DNA of 64,000 nucleotides. It comes from Mantis religiosa. Its lineage: Eukaryota > Arthropoda > Insecta > Mantodea > Mantidae. A program made the position numbers and the translations under genes. Of the stretch, positions 20,036 to 31,280 are shown piece by piece (the stretch's first letter is position 1; every line of letters begins with the position of its first letter). The notes under the pieces were generated by a model that saw nothing but the letters and a program-made list of their open reading frames with translations, did no database searches and was not told the DNA's origin. The DNA lies in the NCBI GenBank assembly GCA_030765055.1, contig CM060952.1:81749872-81813871 (forward strand), written 5' to 3'.

Positions 20036-20905
20036 TCTTATGAGTTGAATTTTAGGACATGTTTGCTTCTACACTGTAATTTAAAAGAACATGCTTTAGA
20101 ACTCTTTGCTTTCATCATTAACTGTACATTGATTGGCAGCATGGTATCTTCTCTCCTCTGCTCCCTGGTAGATGGGGTAATGTATTTTGTGTAGATGCCT
20201 GGAGATGGAACTGCAAATTTCGATTCTGTGCTTATGTTTTTAGATTAGAATCATCTTCAATACAGCAAGTTCTAGTAGGTGGTTATTTCTTTTAATAGTT
20301 TGGTGTTTGTATTCTTTTCATGGTAGGTTTCCCAAAAAGGAGTTGTGATGGCTGGTTTGTCTATTTGTGTTCTAAATGTGCTTTTTGGTATGGATGTTTA
20401 TGTTAAATTTGGTCTTACCAATGTATACTTCATTGTAATCTTGGCACTTAATTCTATAGATTCAAGGTTTTGAGACTTTCGGCATCTGGTCTTAAGGAAG
20501 TACCTTTAACAGGTTTTTCAAGCTGAACTTATTCTATGACCTAGGTTTTTATTATGTTTATAGAAAATCTTCTGAAACTTGTTATACAAAAATGGATGGA
20601 ATATGAAACCCACAATGAAATAGGTACAAACACCAAACAATTAGAAGAAATAAACCATCTTCTAGAAATTGCCATATGGGAGAAGTTTTTCATCCAAAAA
20701 CATAAGTACAGAATGATGAACTTTGAAGTCCCGGGTCAAGACATCTACTCCAAATTTAATACATCATCTACCAGGGAGCAGAGGAGAGAACACACCAGTG
20801 GTCTCAGTCAACATGCTGTTGATGGAGCCAAAGGCTTCCAAAACATGTTCTGTTAAATTACATTCTAAGTAAAGCAAACATGTTTTAAATTCAACTCATA
20901 ATATT
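20036..20905. mobile_element. Inverted pair of PLE 3' ends
   Basis: The plus-strand half (20560-20905) encodes IAIWEKFFIQKHKYRMMNFEV and a SSTREQRRE terminus of a GIY-YIG domain, followed by a 3' tail ending near tcaactcataa. The minus-strand half (20500-20036) encodes the same region more degenerately, and its tail ends at 20036 (tgagttgaattt). The shared block 'ctaccagggagcagaggagag' is at about 20780 (+) and 20150-20175 (-). Both 3' ends point outward and the truncated 5' sides meet near 20530. Confidence 0.75.
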
Positions 20906-21945
20906 TATGTATTTGAACTTGCCTTCACTGTTACAAAGCATCAAAAGGTTAATTGATGTAACTAGCTGTTCATTAAATCACTTCAGTTTCACCAACTGAT
21001 GTTAAAGTGACTTAACATTGATATTTGTTTCATCAAATGTTAGCTGTAACATTGTGTTAAACTTGATGATTAATCACCATGCATTTTTGTTAAGGCACTT
21101 AACAAATGTTAGAATTAGAAAAATACTAAATCAAACCAAGCTGTCAAACTGCTGTTTTTGGATTTTGTTTAATGGACTCCTAACAAGGCAGAACTGCTTG
21201 TCATAATGAATTCAAAGACCTGCAAAAGTATTCAGAAAACGGCAGCTGAAAATGAAGTTAATGTGGAGTTGTATTTGGATTTTTTAATGCCTTTCCTAAC
21301 TTGAGGGGGGGGGGGGGGGACCTGTGTCATACAGTGAATTTGAAAACTTCAAAAGGAGAAATTTTAAACTGCTACAATCTGTAAGGCTGTTTTGAGCAAT
21401 GTTTTGAAGAAAGTGCTATAGAAGTGGAATCACTACCAACAGAAGCATGTGTTCTGTGCTACAAGTGTAAATTGAGATTTTATGTTGCTGGTACTTTACA
21501 TTTAATAGTACATGATAGTGATAGGATTCTTGAAACTACCATTTATGGGTTTATTTGAAAGGATTCCAAAGTAATTATTTTCATTGAAGTCTGCTTGAAC
21601 CTTAATCAGTTACAATACTTCGGTCAGCTCTAGTATTAATGCAGTTTACACCACCACTTTTAACCATAACAGATGTTCTCTGTACATTGTGTTTTTGGTG
21701 TTGTGGTTATGCTAGCATAAACTTTCTACTGTTGCTTACTGCAGCTGAGTGAAAGGTGGCATTACAATTAAATTCCTACTCAGCCTTCTCCTTTAAGTTT
21801 ATCAGCTTTTTCACAGTCAATAATTCCTGTGTACCTACATTTGAGGAGCGCTTTTTCAAAACTCGATAGATGCACAAAATGCATTTATGAGAAAAACTTT
21901 TTTCTATTTATTGGCAATACTGGTTGGTTACCACAGCAAATATAT
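20906..21945. other. Stretch without a recognised gene
   Basis: Nothing was recognised except a run of about 15 G at 21305-21319, a candidate for unusual DNA structure or sequencing error. Short frames have no motif. Confidence 0.4.
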
Positions 21946-22393
21946 TGTGACTGTGGGCTCATAGAATTAAAAGTCCAAGTTGCAGAAATTCAAAATGTTC
22001 TTTATTTCCGTAGAAATACACTTTGGACATTCGTTACAGTAGCAGAATTATGTCACACACAATTACAATATTCCAAGGTCACTGACCACAAACAAACAGC
22101 ATCCACAGTTGCACGATACTCAGTTCTGATTACATCTGTTTACAACAACTCTCATTACAACTCCGTTTACCACTACTCACGCTGGCATGTCGCGATCTCT
22201 TATATATGACCATTGATAATTCTAGACTGTTCTAAAACAAACAAGAAACCGAATGTTCTCTATCAATCAAGATGTCATTAGAATTTTCCATCCATCTCAG
22301 CATATCTGCCTGGGCAGACCTTTATCTCCGCGCTATCTTTATCAGTTCCTTTGTGTGCGCAAGCCGCACTATTGCGATAACGGGTTCGCAACA
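21946..22393 (-). repeat. Gypsy B 3' LTR
   Basis: Starts TGTGACTGTGGG and ends ttcgcaACA on the plus strand. Matched over its length by 28243-28690 with scattered differences. Confidence 0.9.
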
Positions 22394-23500
22394 CTGTTCA
22401 ATCTTCAACGGTGGTCGTCCCAAACAGCACCATCGTAGTGGGCCAGACGACCCAAGTGTACCATCAACATCTTCCCTCAGGGCACCTTCTGGATGCAGTA
22501 GACCTTCACCACCCAGTACGGTCCTTGCCGTGGCTGTTGAGGTTTCGGGCAACGTCCCTTGGTCCGGATAGGGCAGTTTACCAGACCACGTCACCTTGCT
22601 GGAACCCTTGCTGGTGGTTTGCCTGTCGTATCGGGTCTTCATGCGGTCGCTCACCTTCTGGATGTTCTGACGAGCCATCTCATGCATTTCGTTGAGATGG
22701 TCCACCAGGTTCTCCACGTACTCGGTTGCTGGCTGTTTTGAGTCCGGGTGGCTCCCAAAAGCCAGGTCACAAGGAGGTGTAACTCTCAGCCAAACATTAA
22801 GCTGGCTGGCATCATCCCAGTGGTGTCGTGTGTTGACGAGCGGTAGGTCAGCAATAACAGTGGCACCTTGACGCCTCAGTCTTGCTGATGGCTGGCCATG
22901 ACCTTCCTCAGGTGTTCTTTCTAAGGTCTTGATGTACCTTTCGACCATGCCGTCCGACTGGGGATGTAGAGGTGTTGTGCGGGTCTTGTTAACCCCAAGT
23001 CTTTCTAGTGCCTCCATTAGATTGGACTCAAAATTGGTACCTGGTCGCTGTGGAGCTCTAACGGCACCCCAAAACGGCAGAACACTTGCTCCACGAGGCA
23101 GTGTGTGATCATCTTCGCCTCCTGGTTCAGGATGGCACACACCTCCGGCCACTTGGTGAAGTAGCCTACGGCCACCACCAGGTGCTTATTGCCCTGGTCG
23201 GACACTGGGAATGGTCCAGCTATGTCAACAGCTATCCGTTCGAATTGCGCTCCGACGTTGTACTGCTGAATGCTACCCCGGTTCCTAGTCTGGGTGCCGC
23301 GACTCGCCGCGCACACGTGACATTGACGCCACTACCTCTCAGTGTCTGCTCGGAGCCTTAGCCAGTTGTAGCGCTGTCGGAGTTTGTTCGATCGCCTGGT
23401 TTGCTCCCAGGTGTCCTCATGAAGTACCGCCGTGCATTTCCTCCAAGACTTCCGGAACCTTAATTCGGGGAAGTACCAAATACTCTCTCTGTGTCTTCCC
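22394..23500 (-). pseudogene. Gypsy B integrase
   Basis: From about 23440 on the minus strand: an HHCC-type zinc finger region ending CHVCAASRG, then FERIAVDIAGPFPVSD (first catalytic Asp), YFTKWPEV, a LHSDQ block (second Asp) and LHPQSDGMVERYIKTLE (catalytic Glu). The C-terminal part has PPCDLAFG, YVENLVDHLNEM, RMKTRYDR and the end LGRPPL. The frame changes near 23040, and one deletion has removed residues after the SDQ motif. Its C-terminus corresponds to the parts kept in Gypsy A and C. Confidence 0.82.
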
Positions 23501-23689
23501 ATCGGGTGATTCCCATAACTGGAACAGCACGCCCTCTCGGATCTTCAGCGAGTCCCATTGGGCCAGTACAACTTGTATGTGGCGCTCCTTGGTGCGATGT
23601 CCTCCCAGGTTTGTCTTGTCCCTGCCTCCACTTCTCTCAAGAGTGTCCCCAAGTCTGCGTCCGCCAGCTACTCCCTCCTCAGGCCTGTG

Positions 23690-24569
23690 CTATCCCAGCC
23701 ATCGGCAGGCACTGCCGTGACCACTCTTAATAGCTGCGGCACGCTCCTTCTCTTCCATTCTTGTGCACTGTCCGCACTCTTCTGGGCAGGGTCTTCGGGA
23801 CATGGCGTCTGCATTGCCGTGGCTCTTCCCTCTACTATGTTCAGAGGTGAAGTCGTACTCCTGCAGCCTCTGGACTGTCTGGCCTTCCAGGTTCCTAAAA
23901 CTAAGTAGCCAGGTTAGGGCGGAGTGGTCAGTCTTCAGGTGGAATGGCTGACCGTACAAGTACTTGTGGAAGTGCTCCAATGTCTTTACCACCGCCAGTA
24001 GTTCTTGCCGGGATGTGCAGTAGTTCTTCTCTGCCTTGGACAGCGTCTCGCTGTAGTTAGCTATCACCCGCTCACGGCCGTCCTGGACTTGGGATAGGAC
24101 GCCTCCAATGCAATGGTCGCTGGCGTCGGTGTCCACAATGGAGGTGTCGCCTGGTTGTTGGAATCCCAGAATAGGAGCACTACAAAGCGTCTTCTTCAGC
24201 TGCTGGAAAGCACCTGCGTCCTCCGTCTACACATAAGACCGGTGTTCTTCTGTCAGGCGGTTGAGGGGCTTGGCGATGTTAGACAAGCCCTTTACGAAGC
24301 GGCGGTAATAACTGCACAGCCCCAGGAAACTGCGCAATTCTCTCTTGTCCTTCGGCCGAAGCCAATCTCTCACGGCCTCTGTCTTTTCCGGGTTTGTGGC
24401 CACTCCGGTTGGTGAGACTATGTGACCCAAGTAGTTGACTTCCTTGCGGAAGAGCTTTCACTTCGCGTTCAGCTTCAGGTTGGTTTGCCTGCAGTCTCTG
24501 TAGCACCTTGTTCAGATTGTCAAGATGGTCTTCGAATGTCTTGCCGACGATGCTGATGTCCAGGTATAG
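23690..24569 (-). pseudogene. Gypsy B RT thumb/connection and RNase H
   Basis: The minus strand reads FEDHLDNLNKVLQRLQ, then MGHIVSPTGVATNPEKTEAV and RSFLGLCSYYRRFVKGLSN (RT connection). RNase H follows: DTDASDHCIGGVLSQ (first Asp), SRQELLAVVKTLEHFHKYLY (Glu) and LKTDHSALTWLL (Asp). It ends with KSHGNADAMSRRPC. Two frameshifts lie near 24280 and 24430. It continues RT sequence from 25760 onward across the LINE insertion. Confidence 0.85.
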
Positions 24570-25748
24570 TGAGGAACCGAACCATATACATTCGGATTCC
24601 ATAATAGCACTCCATTGATACTGCAGAGCTTTATGCCATATACCGGACCATTTTACATGTACGGCGACGAAAGTTAGGGGAACTGCTTAATCCTGAGTGA
24701 TTCCCTCAGTGCACTTCAAAGCCTACGGCAGCTGTACGACTACCACCCTATTTTGCAGCGTATCCAGGATGCCCTCCACGTTTTACACGCTTCTGGCGTT
24801 AGCGTGGTGTGCATGGATCTCTGGTCACGTAGGCTTGCGGTTGAATGAAATGGCGGATTCAGCAGCCAATACGGCTACCATGAAGCCCAGGGTTCGAGTA
24901 ACATCTGTCCCATCGGAAGATTTTAGGGCCGTATTGCGGAGAGCTGTGCAAACCTGCTGAGAGGAAGAGTGGTCCGATTTTTGTAATTTACTTCCTCCAA
25001 CATTTGCTCATATCGGACGATGAATGAAATGGGTGAAATGATGCTCAATGCGTCCGGGGTCCATGGAGCTTAAGAGTTACCCGACATTCGTCGTTCAGGA
25101 TAAGGGAAAACACCGGAAAAACCTTATACAGGTAACTCACCCTGACCGAGATTCGAACTCGGGACCTCTTGAACGTGATGCAGACGTGCTACCATCTACG
25201 CTACCGAGGCGGGCATGTGGTCCGCTCTCCGCAAATAATAAACTTAGATCTGTGAAAGAACTTCCGATTACCTGGGTTGCCTCCTGTCGTTCACTCGTCG
25301 TGAGGAGGTGAGTATGGCTCGGTTGCGCATCGGGCACTGCGTTTTTACCCATAGTTTTTTATTTAGAAAAGAACCTGCTCCAGTCTGTCCGTTTTGCAAG
25401 CGTTATCTGTCCAACACGTGCTGCTAGAGTGTTTTTGCACAGCGCACTTTAGGACTTCTCTGCAGCTGTCGGCCAGGTTTTCAGAAATGCTAACGGATGT
25501 TAACAAAGTAGTGGAGGTGTTTATATTCTTTTCTAGGTTAGACTTTAGGATTTAGTGAAGAGGATTTTTGGCAGTTTAGGTTTATATTTCGTTTTGTGTT
25601 TGTAGTTTATGTGCATGTATTTTCTATAAGTTTATTTACCCTTTTATACAGTTTTAGAAATATTTATATCTGGATTTTGCCATGACTAATTATTTAAAGG
25701 GCGCTGATAACCTCTGCAGTTGAGCGCCCTTATACACATCATCATCAC
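24570..25748 (+). mobile_element. 5'-truncated LINE (I-type, RNase H) inserted in Gypsy B
   Basis: A 12 bp duplication, gtccaggtatag, flanks it at 24558-24569 and 25749-25760. The plus strand encodes SDSLSALQSLRQLYD, ISGHVGLRLNEMADSAANTA (an RNase H fragment containing the HVG...NE.AD motif) and, after a nested SINE, ELPITWVASCRS, MARLRIGHCVFTHS and CPFCKR, the usual C-terminus of such LINEs. A GC-rich 3' UTR with the inverted pair gggcgctg/tgagcgccc and a catcat tail ends it. Frameshifts are present. Confidence 0.88.
24977..25216 (-). mobile_element. SINE3 nested in the LINE
   Basis: Flanked by gtggtccg (24969-24976, 25217-25224). On the minus strand the head is tRNA-like: A box ggtagcgtagatggtagcac, B box gagttcgaatc. 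The T-rich plus-strand left end is its poly(A). Removing it rejoins the LINE frame around ERKSG/PLSANNKL. Other copies: 61826-62056, 34555-34735, 9191-9345. Confidence 0.85.
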
Positions 25749-25759
25749 GTCCAGGTATA

Positions 25760-27196
25760 GCAAGCAGGCGTCATAAGTGAGTCCTTTCATCACTTATTCC
25801 ATGAGACGTTGGAAGGAAGCTGGTACGTTGCAGAGGCCAAAGGGCATAACTGTGAATTGTTAAAGTCCTTGCCCTGTCGAAAATGCGGTCTTTTCCTTCT
25901 CTCTCGGGTTTAGAGCCACCTGCCAGTAACCCGACTTCAGGTCCAGGGTCGAGAACCACTGCGCACCAGCAAGCGTGTCCAGGGTGTCGTCAATCTGGGG
26001 TAAGGGGAAGCAATCCTTGCTGGTGACAGCGTTCAACTTCCTGTAGTCCACGCAGAAGCGTAGCTCGTTCTTCGTCACCAGAACTACAGGGGAACACCAA
26101 GCGCTGTCAGACTCTTTAATGACTGTGGATTTCATGTCATCTAGCATATCCCGTACCGCCGTTTGTTTTGCCAGCGGATCGCGCATAGGTGGTTGCCGAA
26201 TGTGCCGGGCGTCTCCGGTGTCGATGTGGTGGAGCACTCGGTCCGTGCTGCCGTAGTCACTGTCGCCTTGGCTGAAGATGCTCTGGTATGGCCTCAGTAT
26301 TTGTCAAGCCTTCTCCAGTAGTTCTGCGGTCAGGTGGTCGGCTGCCCTCTCCAGTAAGCCTTCCAGCCGGGGTCCCAAGTGTTGCGTCGGCACCGGCTCC
26401 TGTGTCTTTTCGATTGCTGTTACGCTCACCACGGGCTCGCACGTCCCCAACTCCGTCCCTCTGAATGTCGTTATCGGTGTCTTTTAGGTTGAGCAGCCTC
26501 ACTGGCACCTCCTCTCGGCACGGCAACAATGTTCTGGATACACATAGTCCGTGCACAGGCGTCTTCTGGTTCAGCATCATATTCTTCGTCCGCTGGCCTT
26601 CCAGTCGCGCCGCCACCACCACCTCGCTTCTCGCGGGGACAACCACGTCTTCCCTCAGGATGACTTTGCAGATTCCAAGGCGTTCTTCGGGTTGCCGGAG
26701 TATCACCTCTTCTCCATTGAGCCGCAGGACCTTCCAGCCGACGTCGACCGTCGCCTCGTGGTTCCTGAGGGCATCCAGTCCCAGTATTACCTCCTCAGCC
26801 ACCTTCGCGACGAACATCCAGTGACGTAGGCACTCCGTCCCAAGGTCAACTTCAGCAGAGGCTCCTCCATAGGCAAGATGTCCCCCGATGCCGTCACTAG
26901 CTGATATGGTCGGCTCGGTTTTCTGGACGGCAAACCCTTGGCCACGCCAGGTCTGATGATGATCACGGCTGCCCCGGTGTCCACAAGCACATGGCACGGC
27001 CTCCCCTTCAACCGTCCGCGATGAGGCTGTCATCCATACGCCGGCTGACGGCGCGCAGTGTCACTCGAGGGGATGGTGATGGCGCCGACGACTTGCCCCT
27101 TGCCACGACTGACCTTACTCGATTCTCCGGCTGCTCTACCTGGTGTGGGCAGTTTCTCTCCAGGTCCCGACTGTCCACACCCCCAGCACACGCCAC
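25760..27196 (-). pseudogene. Gypsy B protease and reverse transcriptase N-terminal half
   Basis: The frame starts in the zinc-knuckle region (27196), in +1 phase to Gag. Protease: CHVLVDTGAAVIII at about 26985-26945 and EEVILGLDAL near 26790. RT: AVRDMLDDMKSTVIKESDSA, WCSPVVLVTKN, LRFCVDYRKLNAVT, FPLPQIDDTLDTLAGAQWFS and LDLKSGYWQVAL, with the Asp of TLDLKSG in the catalytic palm. After a frameshift near 25860 it continues FTVMPFGLCNVPASFQRLM and a TYDACLLYLDI block, the YxDD-like site, which is degenerate and cut by the LINE. Confidence 0.88.
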
Positions 27197-28214
27197 TTGG
27201 TCTTCGCCGGCGTCCCTCGGCTGGCTTTCGGTCTTTGTGGCGGATACTCCTGGTTCTGGACGTCGAGGTAGCCGTCACCTTGGCCGCCTCCATCCTCAAT
27301 GCTGCCGTTAGCGCCATGTGAATGTTTTTTTAGTCGCCGAGCATTAGGTGCTGACGTGTCTCCGTGTCTCGTACCCCGTCAACGAAGGTGTAGGCGGCTT
27401 CCCGGGATACGAACTCTGGTGGGAGGTCGACTAAGGCTTTGCTGTCCAGTTGCTCAAATGCCAGGGCGAACGCCTGCAGCGTCTCCCCTGGCTGCTGTGA
27501 CCTTGACTTGAATTGGCTGCGGTAAGCTGCGGCTTGGCGGTGGTTTCCGAAGCGGTTCTCCAGGGCCTCCCAGGTGTCCCTGGGCGCCGCCACTGTCTGG
27601 ACTGCGTTCAGGACTTCTGCGGTTCGCCCCTGGAGGCGGGCTATTAGCTGTGTGTCCTCTTCCTCTGGTGACCACTTGTGCTTGGCCACGGCGTCGAATT
27701 GACGGCGGAAGACTTCGAAGGTTGACGTGCCGTCGTAATTTGGCGATTTGACGCGCGCAGATGTGTCGCGTCCCGGCGCGTTAACCTTTAAATTCTTCAA
27801 CCTCCTGCCGACGAGTCCTCAACCGTAGCGTTCAGGGAGTTGGTGTTGTCGGCCTTTCCTTCTAGGTCATTGACGCAGCTTGCCACGTCCTCATTTACGC
27901 CGGCCAACTGCTCCTCAAATTTGGCGGCGAGGGCTTCGTTTGCAGCCTTCATTTCAGGTAATTCGGCCTTCATTTCCGTGGCCGTCGTTCGCTACTTTTA
28001 TTTCCGCGACAAGGCTGTTATTTGCCGTTTCTGCCTTCGTTGTTAACTCGGCCTTCATTTCTTCCATTTTCTCGGTGAGGTCGTTAGCCGTCTTCATTTC
28101 TTGCAGTTCCGCGGCCAAGTTGTTATTTGCCGCTTCTGTTTTCGCAGCGAGGTGGGCATTCGCTGTTCTTATTTCTTTCAGCTCTTCTAGAATTTTTGCC
28201 AATGTAGCGTCCAT
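27030..28214 (-). pseudogene. Gypsy B Gag
   Basis: Starts at ATG 28214-28212 (MDATLAKILEELKEI), only a short distance after the primer site. A coiled coil rich in Ala, Glu and Lys (28214-27954) is followed, after frameshifts, by the capsid region (27800-27330): VKSPNYDGTSTFEVFRRQFD, HKWSPEE, GRTAEVLNAVQ and DTWEALENRFGN. It ends with a basic nucleocapsid part (27317-27030) containing CWGCGQSG. The CCHC knuckle is incomplete in this frame, as in Gypsy A. The Gag frame ends RRQPAYG at the same place in both copies. Confidence 0.85.
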
Positions 28215-28242
28215 CTTCGTATGTCGCACTCCTGACACCAAT

Positions 28243-28690
28243 TGTGACTTTGTGGGTTTGTAGAAATAAAAGTCCAAGTTGCATAAATTCAAAATGTTTT
28301 TTACTTTCGTAGAAATACACTTTGGACTATCATTACAGGAGCAGAATTACGTCACATACACAATTAGAATCTTCCAAGGTCGCTGACCACAAACAGCGTT
28401 CACAGTTGCACGATACTCAGTTCTGATTACATCTGTTTACAGCAACTCTCGTTACAACTCTGTTTACCACTACTCACGCTGGCGTGTTGTGATCTCTTAT
28501 ATACGGCCATTGATAATTCTAGACTGTTTTAAAACAAACAAGAAAGCAAATGTTTCCTATCAATCAAGATGTCACTAGAATTTTCCATCCATCTCACCTT
28601 ATCTGCCTCGGCAGACCTTTATCTCCGCGCTATCTTTATCAGTTCCTTTGTGTTCACAAGCCGTGCTATTGCGATAACGGGTTCGCGACA
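28243..28690 (-). repeat. Gypsy B 5' LTR
   Basis: 448 bp, TGTGAC...gcgACA on the plus strand. Followed on the minus strand by the primer-site sequence TTGGTGTCAGGAGTG. Confidence 0.9.
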
Positions 28691-29346
28691 ATATATTAAT
28701 CATTAAATGAAATTGCCTCATTGAATGTGAAAAGAAACAAATAGAATAGTTTAGTGCAAATTTGAGGTTTGAAAATGCAGAGTTTTTTCAAAAGCCGATA
28801 GATACTGATTAACTTTTCTGCATGAGCGAGAAATTCACACATGAAGTTTTGTTATTTTTGTCATTTATATTTTGTTTCTTTTTATTTATGTATTTATTAT
28901 CTTTTATTTATTTTCACCTTTTCATAATACATAATGTGTTACACAACCAATATATTAATGTTTATAAGGATTATTTCATTAGGTATAAACTTAGAAACTA
29001 AGTATTGCTATATTCACAATAACGATATAATATTTATTTTAATTATATAACAAACATATTGAATACATACAAAGAAATTTCAAACATTATGAATATGTAA
29101 GCTTTAACATTTATTAGTATCTTCTAGTACATATTTTTAAAATTCTTTAGCTGTTTCTGGAATTTCAAAAAATTTAGCTAGATTTTAAACATCCTTTTCT
29201 TTTCTTTGCTCACTTGATTAATTTTGGGAACATTTTGAGATAGAAGCAGGAATTCGCTGCAGGACTTGCTACACGGTTTTATCACATCCACCTCCACAGA
29301 CAAAGCAGAATTTGTATTTTGAACATACCTTATGGTCTTTCTTTGA
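28691..29346. other. AT-rich stretch, no gene recognised
   Basis: Very AT-rich intronic sequence between Gypsy B and the pseudogene that starts at 29347. No motif was found. Confidence 0.5.
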
Positions 29347-30270
29347 TTACTTGGAATATGTTATGATTTGCTGAGTATTCATTTTGAAAGGAAACTTTGA
29401 CTTCAGTGCTTGTTTTGCACTTCCTTTCAAATCTTTAATTTTCCAGTCTTTGAACAACACTTTCACAGAGCCGTGATTTTTTAATATCTGATGGTACTCA
29501 TCAGGACTCAAGATATTCTCTTTTTTTCTTAACTCTTTTTCTATTCTGCCGAAAACTCTATCAGGAGGCATATAACTGTGCCCACGTATTGGGTAGATAT
29601 GTGAAATGCGGGAAAATGTTTTACCCTTCTCCAGGAAAGCAATAAGCATGAACATCATCACAGTATTCTTGTTCTGACTAGAGCAAGTGTCTGAAAATAA
29701 ACATATGGTAAAAGGAACATTGCTGGACATCCTTTCTTCCAGTTCCAACAATAAGTGGTGCAAAGTTGAAGCAACCTGGTTGCAGCCTTTAGCAGATTCA
29801 GTTTCCAACCATGTATGCTAAGAAATGTCTTTATTCTGTGTTTTAGAGGGAATCATTATGCATAGATTATACAGTCACGCCTGTCTTGCATAGAATACCT
29901 TGCTAACAGAAAGTTTAGGCAGTGGTTAATTCTGCTTCACATCAAAACAAATAGTGATTGCCTCGGTGTTTTCCTCTTTCAGTAACTGATAAAACCTTTT
30001 TGAATGCAGCTTGTACAGTCTGTACATTGTTCTTAGTGTGTTTTTCTTTTCCACATCAGCCTCTGTCTTAATCTTCATCAGTTCCATTTCGCAGGTTGAG
30101 CATGTGTCAGTGTGTGGTGTACGGAATGAAAGATTGAAGAAGTTGTAAAATATGTATTTTATATTTTGACAATGAGCACTGGTAGATTTCTTAATCTTCT
30201 TTCATTGCAAAAGTTGGTCCACACTTTTCTGATATTAAGTTCTGGAGGTAAATATCCTCTCTTTGATTTA

Positions 30271-30398
30271 AGTAAATATATGGAAATGGAAATTAATGGA
30301 AATTAATAATTTCTTCACACTAGCCATATACAGGCTAAAATTTTGGATTGATAAGATTTGTTAATAGATTGAATATTTCATGTTTGACTCTGTCAATG
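30271..30398 (-). mobile_element. SINE2-related insertion in the transposon-like gene
   Basis: 128 bp flanked by the 13 bp duplication ctctctttgattt (30258-30270 and 30399-30411). The content 'ttcacactagccatatacaggct...catgtttgactctgtcaa' matches the ends of the SINE2 copy at 19045-19440. Strand is uncertain. Confidence 0.75.
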
Positions 30399-30453
30399 CT
30401 CTCTTTGATTTTGCTCTTCCATAGTGGCTTTCTCTACATCTGTACTATGTCTT

Positions 30454-30740
30454 TTTTTTTTTTCCTTGTTCCATTTATACCCCGCCTTTAACTGCCATGG
30501 TCATATCGGCGGCCGTTCTCCTTTGGAACATACCGAAGGTGTTAACTCGTTAACTTTGGTTTTTTTTAATCATTAGATCACATACACATTCATACTGTCA
30601 TTCATACTTCCAGACTCTGGGGAAGATGGGGAATTATCTTGGTCGGAGAACAATCCCCATCCCCACCACCGGGATCAAACCCAGGACCCCTAGCACGGCA
30701 GGCAGGTGCTCTACCGACTGAGCTACGGGGCCAGCCACTT
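30454..30740 (-). mobile_element. tRNA-derived SINE (SINE6)
   Basis: Flanked by tatgtctt (30446-30453, 30741-30748). The minus strand begins GGCCCCGTAGCTCAGTCGG with a good A box and has the B box gggtttgatccc. A Gly(GCC)-like anticodon loop is possible, but its stem is imperfect. The body ends in a poly(A) tail (plus-strand T run at about 30451-30462). It interrupts the gene relic at 29347-31280. Confidence 0.85.
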
Positions 30741-31280
30741 TATGTCTTGCTTTATAACAGCAGAATGCCCTTCTGTAATATTCCTGTTCTCTCACCTCCT
30801 CTGGTTTCCTTTGGTGCATTCCCAGATAAGTGAAATTTTCTAGCCAGGAGAGATAATTTATCTTTTCATAGCTCTGGGATTCCTTGGAAGCTTGCAGCAC
30901 ATACTGATAATACTCGGCCATCATTAGTTCTCTCACATGCTAACAGTCTGCTTTCTATTTACTGCTTCTTTCTTCATCACTCTGTGATGTAATACTCATA
31001 TATTTCATAAGGAATTTATATCTTGGATCTATTTTGTTGAGCACGGAGAGATGTTGGTGTAATCCACTTATATTATTATAAGTCAAATCAGCTACATCAC
31101 AGTGCTTATGCCATTTACTTTTAGGATTTCATGGAGTGCACTTGAGTCCATGTGAACATGAAATTGCTGGAGTATGAGCTTTCCTTGACTTGCATTTTGA
31201 TTTACTTTCCTTGTTTTTGCAATTTCTACCTCCCACGCATTTTACGTTTGGTACAGTTTCACAATCTGAGCTTCTGTCCA

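Larger units (their letters stand above)
21946..28690 (-). mobile_element. Gypsy B: most complete Ty3/Gypsy copy, disrupted by a LINE
   Basis: LTRs of 448 bp each (21946-22393 and 28243-28690) are flanked by ATAT on both sides (21942-21945, 28691-28694). The minus-strand order is LTR, tRNA-Leu-type primer site, Gag, zinc knuckle, protease, RT, RNase H, integrase, LTR. No chromodomain or envelope is seen. Frameshifts split every protein, and a 1.18 kb LINE piece (24570-25748) lies within RT. Without it the element is about 5.57 kb. All catalytic domains are represented, so it shows what Gypsy A and C have lost. It is dead as it stands. Confidence 0.93.
29347..31280 (-). pseudogene. Unclassified transposon-like insect gene, interrupted by two SINEs
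   Basis: Starting at ATG about 31279 (MDRSSDCETVPNVKC), the minus strand gives a Cys/Lys-rich N-terminal region, then after two SINE insertions FFNLSFRTPHTDTCSTCEME, MKIKTEADVEKKNTLRTMYR, ITICFDVKQNQPLP, SKVFYARQAWLYNLC (with frame changes) and a clean 153-codon frame (29808-29347). The last frame contains LFSDTCSSQNKNTVMM, YPIRGHSYMPPDRVFGRIEK and LSPDEYHQIL. I recognise this motif order (Asp-x-Cys near GGQNKN/SSQNKN, GHS(Y/F)xPPDR(V/I)FG) from a repeated insect and cnidarian gene family. It is probably a transposase-like endonuclease, but the catalytic role is inference. A few stops remain, fewer than in other relics here. Confidence 0.6.

Noticed and set aside
21305..21319. Poly(G) run as a functional quadruplex
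   Set aside because: A single homopolymer in non-coding DNA without context; could be a sequencing or polymerase slippage product.
30660..30735. tRNA-Gly gene on the minus strand
   Set aside because: It is the head of a SINE with a poly(A) tail and target duplication; the anticodon stem is imperfect.
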